5,246 bases of DNA from Desulfohalobiaceae bacterium. Its GTDB lineage: Bacteria > Desulfobacterota > Desulfovibrionia > Desulfovibrionales > Desulfothermaceae. Position numbers and translations under genes: made by a program. Positions 1 through 5,246 of this stretch are shown in pieces (position 1 is the first letter of the stretch; every line of letters begins with the position of its first letter). The notes below the pieces were generated by a model. It did no database searches, had not been told where the DNA came from, and was given only the letters and a program-made list of their open reading frames with translations. The DNA lies in the NCBI GenBank assembly GCA_021737115.1, contig JAIPER010000289.1:1-5246 (forward strand), read 5' to 3'.

Positions 1-35
1 CTCGGATACCTTTGGTTTTTGGATAATTTTTTACA

Positions 36-51
36 AGATTGTTAACAATCT
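36..51. promoter_or_regulatory. Perfect 16-base palindrome, possible operator
   Basis: The sequence AGATTGTTAACAATCT is identical on both strands. With no unpaired loop, and followed on the minus strand by TGTAAAAAA rather than a T-run, it makes a poor terminator. It looks more like a binding site for a dimeric helix-turn-helix regulator; the inner TTGTTAACAA has the dyad form common for such proteins. It overlaps the possible -10 element at 49-54. The palindrome is directly seen; the operator role is inference. Confidence 0.4.
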
Positions 52-75
52 ATATGACTCAAAACCCTTTGTCAA
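49..75 (-). promoter_or_regulatory. Possible leftward promoter
   Basis: On the minus strand, about 20 bases past the reductase stop, a perfect TTGACA (75-70) is followed after 15 bases by TATAGA (54-49). The -35 match is perfect, but the spacer is short and the -10 is only fair. It would read out of the window toward a gene beyond the left edge. The -10 overlaps the palindrome at 36-51, as expected of a repressed promoter. Chance occurrence in AT-rich DNA is possible. Confidence 0.3.
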
Positions 76-96
76 TTTCGATAAAAATTGTTCCGC

Positions 97-2028
97 TTAT
101 AGATTTTTCACCAGATCAAAGGCGTGGTGGATGGCCGCGTAGGCGTTGCCCAAGGACTCGTTGTCTCCGAGTTGATGACAAGCGGCATTCGCGGGAAGAT
201 GCGAACACGAAATCTCCCTGTTGGATTTCATGCCCATGGCCAGGACGACGCATTTGGCCGGGAGAACCGTCTCGGTCCCTCCCCCGATCAGAGGACGATC
301 AGAAATCATGACTCCATCCCGGAGAATCTCTTGCACCCTGTGCCCGGAATAAACCTCAACGCCTTTGGTTTGCAATCTGGACAACAGGGATTCGCGAACT
401 CCTATTCCCGATAGCATTTCCCGGCCAGGAACCTCCAGGAGCTCGACCACCGAGACGTTCAAACCCCTGTCACTGAGAAAATCCGCTGTTTCCAGTCCTG
501 TTGCCCCTCCTCCTATCACAACAACCGGATCTTGATTCACCTCGTGCGCTAAAGACAAGACATCGTGTGCGGTCAGGACATGGTTGAGGTCAGACCCCGG
601 GATCGAAGGCAAGGCAGGAAACGAACCTTGGGCAAGAAGGTAAACATCGGCATGCATTGAGTTTAAAAGCTCCGGACCGGCTTGCGTGTTCAGGCGCAGG
701 TTCACCCCGAGCCTGATGAGTTCGTGGTGATAGTAGGCCCCGATCTTCAGAAAATCCTGCTTGTGAGGCGGCCTGGAGGCCAAAAGGGTTTGACCGCCCA
801 AACGATCCAGTCTTTCAAACAGCACCACTTCATGGCCCCGCAGTTTAGCCACCCTTGCCGCTTCACATCCTGCGGGGCCTCCCCCGACGATAACCACTCG
901 TTTTCTGGTTGAGGCTGCCGATACCGGCTCTTCATGCTCTCTGCCCACCTGTGGATTGTAAATGCAGGTGATTCCCTGCTGGGAGGGATCGCGCAACCCC
1001 CCAAAACAGCCCTGATTGCAGCGGATACAATGGCGTATTTCATCCAAACGATTCTGACGGACCTTTTCCGGCCAGTACGGGTCGGCAATCAAAGGACGCC
1101 CCAGGCCGATGAGATCGGCCTTTTTCTTTTGCAGTGCATCCACAGCCAGATCGAGAGTCATTGAATTGCCTACAATCACGGGTACTGAGACTGCTTCTTT
1201 GATCTGCGCTGCAGCAGGCAACAATATGCCGCGTGGGACATGGGCCGGTGGAATGGAGATGAAATTCTCGTGGCCCAGTCCGCCGGAGACGTTGATGGCG
1301 CTGACGCCATGGTGTTCGAGGGCGCTGGACAGGTGCACGGCGTCCTCAGGAGTGAACCCTCCTGCAGTAAATTCATTGCCGGATATGCGAAAGATCACCG
1401 GATAATCCGGTCCCAGTTTCCGGCGAATCGCATCCAGCGTCTCCAGTATGAACCGAAACCGGCCTTCCCTGTTCCCACCATATTCATCCGACCTTTTATT
1501 CCAATATGGCGAAAGGAATTCTGACAAGAGACACCCATGGCAGGCGTGAATCTCGACGGCATCGAAATCAGCCTGCCGGGACCTGTCGGCAGCATCAGCA
1601 AAGAGCTCGGACAAGTAAGCCAGCTCCGTTGTGTTCAGCTCCTTGCAGCTGGAATCGCTGTCCGGTCCCTGGGCCGAGGCCACGAATCTGGGGAAGCCAT
1701 TGACATGACGGCGAAAATACAGGCCGATCTGCAGTGCCGCCCGGCTTCCTGCTTCATGGATCCGGCTGGTCAGTGCCGTGAGTCCGGGTATGAAATCCGA
1801 ATTGAATATGCCCAAGGCATTTGGTATATGAGGCAGGAGTGGATGGATGGAGGCCTCTTCAACGGTAATTAAACCGGCGCCCCCCCGGGCTCGCAGGGCA
1901 TAGTATTCAATGAGTCGCTTTGTTATCCGGCCATCGTTGGCTGCAAAACGGGTGGACATGGCCGTCATGACCAGTCTGTTTTTCAGCTCGAGCGGCCCGA
2001 GAGAGACCTTATGGAAAAGCTGTTGCAT
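97..2028 (-). CDS. FadH-like NAD(P)H:flavin enoate/2,4-dienoyl-CoA reductase (FMN, [4Fe-4S], FAD)
   Basis: A 643-residue multidomain protein with the architecture of E. coli 2,4-dienoyl-CoA reductase (672 residues), trimethylamine dehydrogenase and the BaiCD/BaiH bile-acid reductases. Residues 1-325 are an old-yellow-enzyme TIM barrel for FMN: LFHKVSLGPLELKNRLVM at the start, EIHACHGCLLSEFLSPYWN at 159-177, NKRSDEYGG, and GLGRPLIADP at 308-317 near the FMN phosphate. Cysteines 334, 337, 341 and 355 form the C-x2-C-x3-C-x13-C cluster site. A first Rossmann motif GGGPAGCEAA (382-391) should bind FAD and a second, GGGATGLETA (506-515), NAD(P)H; the acidic residue at the end of the following strand (Glu529) hints at NADH. 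His253 matches FadH His252, but FadH Tyr166 is Cys166 here. The frame is open to a GTG at 2067 with its own weak AAAGG, but the ATG at 2028 with AAGGGG at 9 bases fits the family start. It probably saturates an unsaturated acyl-CoA or related enoate made by its neighbours; the exact substrate is unknown. Confidence 0.92.
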   Translation of the reverse strand: MQQLFHKVSLGPLELKNRLVMTAMSTRFAANDGRITKRLIEYYALRARGGAGLITVEEASIHPLLPHIPNALGIFNSDFIPGLTALTSRIHEAGSRAALQIGLYFRRHVNGFPRFVASAQGPDSDSSCKELNTTELAYLSELFADAADRSRQADFDAVEIHACHGCLLSEFLSPYWNKRSDEYGGNREGRFRFILETLDAIRRKLGPDYPVIFRISGNEFTAGGFTPEDAVHLSSALEHHGVSAINVSGGLGHENFISIPPAHVPRGILLPAAAQIKEAVSVPVIVGNSMTLDLAVDALQKKKADLIGLGRPLIADPYWPEKVRQNRLDEIRHCIRCNQGCFGGLRDPSQQGITCIYNPQVGREHEEPVSAASTRKRVVIVGGGPAGCEAARVAKLRGHEVVLFERLDRLGGQTLLASRPPHKQDFLKIGAYYHHELIRLGVNLRLNTQAGPELLNSMHADVYLLAQGSFPALPSIPGSDLNHVLTAHDVLSLAHEVNQDPVVVIGGGATGLETADFLSDRGLNVSVVELLEVPGREMLSGIGVRESLLSRLQTKGVEVYSGHRVQEILRDGVMISDRPLIGGGTETVLPAKCVVLAMGMKSNREISCSHLPANAACHQLGDNESLGNAYAAIHHAFDLVKNL

Positions 2029-2077
2029 TGAGATTTTCCCCTTCAGGGTCTTTTCTCTGATAGTCACTTACACCTTT

Positions 2078-2118
2078 ATCCGGTTTGAGCCCCGGACCGA
2101 TCGGGACTCAAGCCGGAT
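2078..2118 (-). other. Strong intercistronic imperfect hairpin
   Basis: On the minus strand the TGA of the dehydratase-like gene is followed after one base by an inverted repeat: ATCCGG-C-TTGAG-T-CCCG, a 7-base loop, then CGGG-G-CTCAA-A-CCGGAT. This gives 15 Watson-Crick pairs, one T-G wobble and one C-A mismatch in a 17-position stem. The minus-strand sequence after it starts AAAGGTG and has no T-run, and there is none on the plus-strand side, so it is not a textbook intrinsic terminator. It more likely marks an mRNA stabilising or processing site between two cistrons, a partial attenuator, or a copy of a dispersed palindromic repeat. The inverted repeat is directly seen; the role is inference. 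Confidence 0.6.
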
Positions 2119-2119
2119 A

Positions 2120-3556
2120 TCAGCCTTCTATGCCGGCTAAACGCTTGGCTGCCTGTTTCTTTTTGTTGATATCGCTTTCGCGAAACAGGGTGATGCGGTG
2201 AGCTTCCGGTGAACCGCCGCCATGGATATTGGATATTGTATCTGCACTTTCCTGCGACAGTTTCTCAATAAAGCGGTACATTTTCATTCTCTTTTCAACA
2301 GGAACGTCCTGAGCGCCCTTGAGATATTTTTTCACAAGCTCTCCGATCTCCGGGTTTTGAATATCCCTGTCCGAAGGCAGGTCAGCCACATAACCCCCGG
2401 CAATGTCGATCATCAGGCGGATGGCCTCGGTCATTTCCTTCCCCTCGTGGATCTTCGAAGCATTGGCCAGAAGGGTGTCGATAAAGTATGTGCCCGAGGA
2501 TTGCTGTTTTCCTTCGTAAGACGCCGCCAAGCTGCAGCCATACAACGTCTCGGCCCGATGGATCATATCGATTACTTTCTGCTTAAGATGACCGGCCTTT
2601 TGGGTCCCGTTATACTCCATCATGGTCAGGGCGGCACCCGTCATGCAATCGATATTCCCAGCCTTACATCCCCCGTGACTTTGCCTGTGATATGAGGAAA
2701 ATTTGACCACCGTATCCACGGCAAATTCCGTTTCACCGCAGAGGAATACTCTGTCCCAAGGCACGAAGACATCATTGAATATGAGCGTGGGACAATACTT
2801 TGAATATCTGACATTACCGATATCGCATCCCTCTATCTCCCGATGATCAAGGGTTGATCGCCCGACAACATGGATAAGACCTGGGCTGTCGGCGGGAATG
2901 GCAAAGGCCACGGCGTATTCTTCATCTCCCTGCCGCAAGGCCCTGGTGGGCAGGACTATGATCTCATGGGAGGAAAGGGAACCGGTCTGGTGGGCCTTGG
3001 CGCCGCGGACCACAATCCCGTCATCGCGTTTTTCCACGACATGGAGATACATGTCCTTGTCCTGCTGTTCATGCGGGCTCTGGGAACGATCGCCCTTGAC
3101 ATCGGTCACTCCTGCATTACAGGTCAAATCATTCTTCTGAACATATTCCAGAAAATGTTTAAAGTTCTCAAAATAATTCGTATTGTATTTTTTATCGACG
3201 TCATAGCAGACAATGGAGAGTGTGGACAGACAATCCAGACCGGTGCACCGCTGAAAGCACGTTCCTACCCTCTGACCGAGGGTCCGGTTCATCTTCACCC
3301 TGGCCACCAGATCCTCCACTGATCCAGGAGGCAAGGTGAAACGATTCACAGGCTCATTGATCAGAGGGCTGTGGGTGACGATCAGATCACGATATTCTTC
3401 AAGCTCGGCCAGTTCATAGGTGGCTGCAGTGGCCTCAATCCCGGCACGCAAGCGTGGATTATCCACAATATTGTCGAGCTTTTCCCCAAACATATAGGCT
3501 GTTGGCTGCATTCGCCTCAAAGACTCAATATATTCTTGTTTTGATTTTAACGACAT
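2120..3556 (-). CDS. 4-hydroxybutyryl-CoA dehydratase-like [4Fe-4S]/FAD enzyme (HpaB superfamily)
   Basis: A 478-residue protein of the 4-hydroxybutyryl-CoA dehydratase/vinylacetyl-CoA isomerase family, which shares the fold of the flavin 4-hydroxyphenylacetate 3-hydroxylases (clostridial AbfD is about 490 residues). Hallmarks along the chain: YIESLRRMQPTAYMFGEKLD near the N-terminus, CFQRC at 100-104, TDVKGDR at about 151-157, GAKAHQTGS at 185-193, FNDVFVPWDRVFLCGE at 260-275, YHRQSHGGCK at 289-298 and HGGGSPEAHRI at 445-455. Cys100, Cys104, His290 and Cys297 match the cluster ligands Cys99, Cys103, His292 and Cys299 of the clostridial enzyme. By contrast the positions of catalytic Glu257, Tyr296 and Glu455 appear to be Cys255, His294 and Ser442, so family membership is firm but the AbfD reaction is doubtful. 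It is also a few residues shorter near 400-410. The frame is open to a GTG at 3601, but the ATG at 3556 has GAGGAG at 7 bases and fits the family N-terminus. It lies between korC and a dienoyl-CoA reductase-like gene, which suggests an acyl-CoA substrate. Confidence 0.9.
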   Translation of the reverse strand: MSLKSKQEYIESLRRMQPTAYMFGEKLDNIVDNPRLRAGIEATAATYELAELEEYRDLIVTHSPLINEPVNRFTLPPGSVEDLVARVKMNRTLGQRVGTCFQRCTGLDCLSTLSIVCYDVDKKYNTNYFENFKHFLEYVQKNDLTCNAGVTDVKGDRSQSPHEQQDKDMYLHVVEKRDDGIVVRGAKAHQTGSLSSHEIIVLPTRALRQGDEEYAVAFAIPADSPGLIHVVGRSTLDHREIEGCDIGNVRYSKYCPTLIFNDVFVPWDRVFLCGETEFAVDTVVKFSSYHRQSHGGCKAGNIDCMTGAALTMMEYNGTQKAGHLKQKVIDMIHRAETLYGCSLAASYEGKQQSSGTYFIDTLLANASKIHEGKEMTEAIRLMIDIAGGYVADLPSDRDIQNPEIGELVKKYLKGAQDVPVEKRMKMYRFIEKLSQESADTISNIHGGGSPEAHRITLFRESDINKKKQAAKRLAGIEG

Positions 3557-3563
3557 AGAAACA

Positions 3564-3569
3564 CTCCTC
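3564..3569 (-). promoter_or_regulatory. Ribosome binding site deciding the dehydratase-like start
   Basis: GAGGAG read on the minus strand, 7 bases before the ATG at 3556. It sits inside the longer open frame that begins with GTG at 3601 and also contains an ATG at 3586, and it is the reason for choosing the shorter protein, which begins MSLKSKQEYIESLRR like its relatives. Confidence 0.7.
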
Positions 3570-3671
3570 AAAGTTTTATACTGCATTGATGGTTGACACA
3601 CACGCTCATCAACTCAAATCGAAGACGGATAGCCAGTAATGGATGTATTGTTCTTTATGAATCCAAAAGTT

Positions 3672-4211
3672 TCATACTCCTTGCACATTTTCAAACCCCA
3701 GATTGAAGGCCTTCAAGTTCAACTCCTCCTTGCCCTTGGGAACCATTTGAGCTACTGCCTGCTCAAGGGCATGGCGTCCAACCACCCGGCTGACACGGCA
3801 AAGAGCGCCAAGAATGACGATATTGGCCGTAATAGGGGCTTTGAGCGTATTTCGGGCCAGGGAGGTAGCCGGGATCCTGTAGACATGCTCTATCTCCCCG
3901 GGGATTTCTCTGACGATATCTTCATCGATGATCAGCTTTCCATCCGGGTTCAGGGTATGGGCAAACCGTGAAATGGAATCCTGGGCCTGGGCTACCACAA
4001 TATCCGCAGATTTGACCCTGGGGTAAACAACTGGTTCATCTGAAATTATCAACCATGTAGCTGCAAATCCACCTCTTAACTCTGATGAATAAGCTTGGGT
4101 CTGGGTTGCGTACTTCTGCTCAAACCTGACTGCTGCCGTGCCGAGAATCACTCCAGCCAGTATAGAACCCTGCCCCCCGACTCCTGCTATGGTCAGCTCA
4201 ACTTTGGACAT
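3672..4211 (-). CDS. korC: 2-oxoacid:ferredoxin oxidoreductase, gamma subunit
   Basis: A 179-residue gamma subunit of the KorABC complex, matching the usual 180-190 residues. The N-terminus reads MSKVELTIAGVGGQGS, with the family GxGGQG motif at 10-15, followed by the ELRGG stretch at 44-48 that corresponds to the common (P/S)E(A/V/L)RGG motif. A hydrophobic segment rich in Ile/Leu at about 128-137 is also typical. The gamma domain packs against alpha and beta and is associated with CoA handling in related enzymes. The frame stays open 13 codons further up to position 4250, but the ATG at 4211 is preferred: it overlaps the korB TAA by one base, has GGAGG at 4223-4219 with 7-base spacing, and starts exactly where family members start. 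It is the last Kor subunit; the next gene follows after about 115 bases on the same strand. Confidence 0.93.
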   Translation of the reverse strand: MSKVELTIAGVGGQGSILAGVILGTAAVRFEQKYATQTQAYSSELRGGFAATWLIISDEPVVYPRVKSADIVVAQAQDSISRFAHTLNPDGKLIIDEDIVREIPGEIEHVYRIPATSLARNTLKAPITANIVILGALCRVSRVVGRHALEQAVAQMVPKGKEELNLKAFNLGFENVQGV

Positions 4212-5041
4212 TACCCTGCCTCCATAACACTGTCCTGCAGCTCTTTCCATTGACTACTGAAATCAGGTAAATCCATGTCAACGAATTCTCCGACCACAAT
4301 CTTCCCTTTGAGCTGCTCCTTGTCCATTTCCCGGGCCTTTTGAATTTTGACGCTGTTTTCTTTATAATACTTCAGCATATCAACTGCTGAACCAAGTTTA
4401 CTCGCCCGTCCATATTGTACAGGGCACTGCGTCACGGCTTCGAGAAAACCGAAACGTTCCATTTGAAGCATTTTCTTTATGACCCTGACAATCTGACGTG
4501 GTTGATACGTTGTCCATCTGGCCGCATAGGGAGCACCCGCTGCAGCCACCATAGGTGCTATATCAAAGGAAGGTTCCAGGGAGCCGTAAGGGCTTGTTAT
4601 TGTGGTCAGGCCCGGAGGAGTGGTAGGGGCTGTCTGCCCCCCGGTCATGCCATATATCCCGTTGTTGAGAAGAATCACTTTGATGTTAATATTTCTCCGG
4701 GCAGCATGGATAAGATGATTTCCCCCGATGGCGCTCAAGTCTCCGTCACCACTCACGACCATGACATTTTTCCCGGGCAAACCCAGCTTGACTCCTGAAG
4801 CATAGGCGATAGGCCGTCCATGCGTTGTATGAAGGGTATCGGTGTTGTACAGAGGACTGGGAATCCAGGCTGAACAACCTATTCCGGAAACAAAAATAAA
4901 ATCATCTATATCCAAACCGGATTCGTCTATAGCCCTTAGAATCGCCTGGCCCACTATTCCGTTGCCACAACCAGGGCAGGTTGTGGTTCTGGTCACATGA
5001 GCCCGGGTAAATTTTTTTAGAGGATGTTCGCTTTCCCTCAT
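4211..5041 (-). CDS. korB: 2-oxoacid:ferredoxin oxidoreductase, beta subunit (TPP/[4Fe-4S])
   Basis: A 276-residue protein, a normal length for KorB-type beta subunits. It binds thiamine diphosphate and a [4Fe-4S] cluster and passes electrons from 2-oxoacid decarboxylation to ferredoxin. The visible signature runs in order: CPGCGNG at residues 22-28, GIGCSAW with Cys56, HGRPIAYASGVKLG at about 74-87, the TPP-binding GDGD at 98-101 with Asn126-Asn127 closing the GDG...NN motif, YGMTGGQ at 130-136, and Cys206 in a TQCPVQYGR segment. Cys22, Cys25, Cys56 and Cys206 match the four cluster ligands of the family. The ATG at 5041 is preceded by AAGGAG at 5055-5050 with 8-base spacing and overlaps the korA stop; its own TAA overlaps the korC ATG by one base. 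The protein resembles 2-oxoglutarate-type (Kor) enzymes more than pyruvate synthases, but related 2-oxoacid enzymes share these motifs, so substrate is open. Confidence 0.95.
   Translation of the reverse strand: MRESEHPLKKFTRAHVTRTTTCPGCGNGIVGQAILRAIDESGLDIDDFIFVSGIGCSAWIPSPLYNTDTLHTTHGRPIAYASGVKLGLPGKNVMVVSGDGDLSAIGGNHLIHAARRNINIKVILLNNGIYGMTGGQTAPTTPPGLTTITSPYGSLEPSFDIAPMVAAAGAPYAARWTTYQPRQIVRVIKKMLQMERFGFLEAVTQCPVQYGRASKLGSAVDMLKYYKENSVKIQKAREMDKEQLKGKIVVGEFVDMDLPDFSSQWKELQDSVMEAG
4219..4223 (-). promoter_or_regulatory. Ribosome binding site deciding the korC start
   Basis: GGAGG read on the minus strand, inside the last codons of korB and 7 bases before the ATG at 4211. It supports the 4211 start over the longer reading frame from 4250 and fits the tightly coupled korB-korC junction. 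Confidence 0.7.
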
Positions 5042-5246
5042 GCCTGCAGCTCCTTTATATATTGAACGATATGCTCCGGATCGTGAATTTGTCCCAGGAT
5101 TTCCGGCGGCATAAAATCAACTTTACACCGGGAGGCCGCTTCTGCCTTAATGTAGGGATAAAGCTGCCCTGTGTTATTTTCCAGAACCAATATGGAATCC
5201 ACCTTTTCGGCTACCCTTCTGACTTCCTCATCCGGAAATGGCCAGC
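5038..5246 (-). CDS. korA: 2-oxoacid:ferredoxin oxidoreductase, alpha subunit (C-terminal fragment)
   Basis: Only the last 68 codons and the stop are inside the window; the 5' part lies beyond the right edge. The visible protein begins WPFPDEEVRRVAEKV and continues with ILVLENNTGQLYPYIK, the usual end of the alpha subunit of the KorABC/VorABC type: a PFPxEEV segment, then a hydrophobic strand leading into ENNxGQL. The alpha subunit carries the pyrimidine-binding and transketolase-like C-terminal domains and works with the beta subunit to decarboxylate a 2-oxoacid and form acyl-CoA in the cytoplasm. Its TGA stop overlaps the ATG of the next gene by four bases (ATGA), which indicates translational coupling and fixes it as the first subunit in an A-B-C order. 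Whether the substrate is 2-oxoglutarate, a branched-chain 2-oxoacid or another acid cannot be told from this fragment. The gene symbol is by family only. Confidence 0.9.
   Translation of the reverse strand, partial: WPFPDEEVRRVAEKVDSILVLENNTGQLYPYIKAEAASRCKVDFMPPEILGQIHDPEHIVQYIKELQA

Noticed and set aside
36..51. Palindrome as an intrinsic terminator for the operon
   Set aside because: It has no loop, is AT-rich, and is followed on the minus strand by TGTAAAAAA rather than a run of T, so an operator fits better than a terminator.
39..414. Forward frames near the left edge (39-311 and 124-414)
   Set aside because: They are mostly antisense to the C-terminal part of the reductase, with Arg-rich, low-information translations and no family resemblance.
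747..1088. Minus-strand open frame of 113 codons within the reductase gene
   Set aside because: It is an alternative frame inside the cysteine-cluster and first Rossmann region of the FadH-like gene. The main frame is continuous with intact motifs, so there is no sign of a frameshift.
2029..2067. Longer N-terminus for the reductase from GTG at 2067
   Set aside because: An AAAGG lies 5 bases before it, so it is not impossible, but the family begins a few residues before LFxxxxLGxLxLKNR, which the ATG at 2028 provides with its own AAGGGG site.
2870..3322. Forward-strand open frame of 150 codons (and others such as 2222-2695)
   Set aside because: It lies wholly opposite the dehydratase-like gene, whose motifs are unmistakable. 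The forward translation shows no recognisable domain, and no good ribosome binding site was evident.
2120..3556. Calling the dehydratase-like protein a 4-hydroxyphenylacetate 3-monooxygenase
   Set aside because: The flavin monooxygenases of this fold lack the Cys-x3-Cys and His-x6-Cys cluster ligands, which are all present here, and the neighbours are anaerobic, ferredoxin-linked enzymes.
3557..3601. Longer N-terminus for the dehydratase-like protein from GTG at 3601
   Set aside because: The extra 15 residues include the codons that form the GAGGAG ribosome binding site and do not match the family N-terminus. The ATG at 3556 fits better.

Overview
The window reads as part of a metabolic gene cluster from an anaerobic bacterium. 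All five recognisable genes lie on the minus strand, so transcription runs from the right edge to the left. The gene set is oxygen-sensitive and ferredoxin-linked: a thiamine-diphosphate 2-oxoacid:ferredoxin oxidoreductase, a [4Fe-4S]/FAD enzyme of the 4-hydroxybutyryl-CoA dehydratase family, and an iron-sulfur flavin enoate/dienoyl-CoA reductase. With near-even base composition and clear Shine-Dalgarno sites, this would suit a sulfate-reducing or syntrophic Desulfobacterota-type organism or a fermentative anaerobe. The taxonomic guess is inference only.

Layout, right to left (5' to 3' on the minus strand): the C-terminal end of korA (alpha subunit, cut by the window edge); korB (beta subunit, TPP and [4Fe-4S]), overlapping korA by ATGA; korC (gamma subunit), overlapping korB by TAATG; a gap of about 115 bases; the 4-hydroxybutyryl-CoA dehydratase-like gene; a 91-base gap holding a strong imperfect hairpin; the FadH/old-yellow-enzyme-like reductase; and a roughly 96-base AT-rich tail at the left edge with a perfect 16-base palindrome and a promoter-like sequence pointing out of the window.

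Working model (inference): KorABC oxidatively decarboxylates a 2-oxoacid to an acyl-CoA and reduces ferredoxin. The dehydratase-family enzyme then dehydrates or isomerises an acyl-CoA, and the reductase hydrogenates an enoyl/dienoyl product using NAD(P)H. The substrate cannot be read from the sequence.

The most notable observation is that the dehydratase-like protein keeps all four iron-sulfur ligands of the family but appears to have lost three acid/base residues known from the clostridial enzyme (positions equivalent to Glu257, Tyr296 and Glu455 are Cys, His and Ser). It may therefore catalyse a different reaction from canonical AbfD. The neighbouring reductase likewise has Cys where FadH has its proton-donating Tyr166. 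Forward-strand reading frames are shadows of these genes. No RNA genes, mobile elements or CRISPR arrays were seen.
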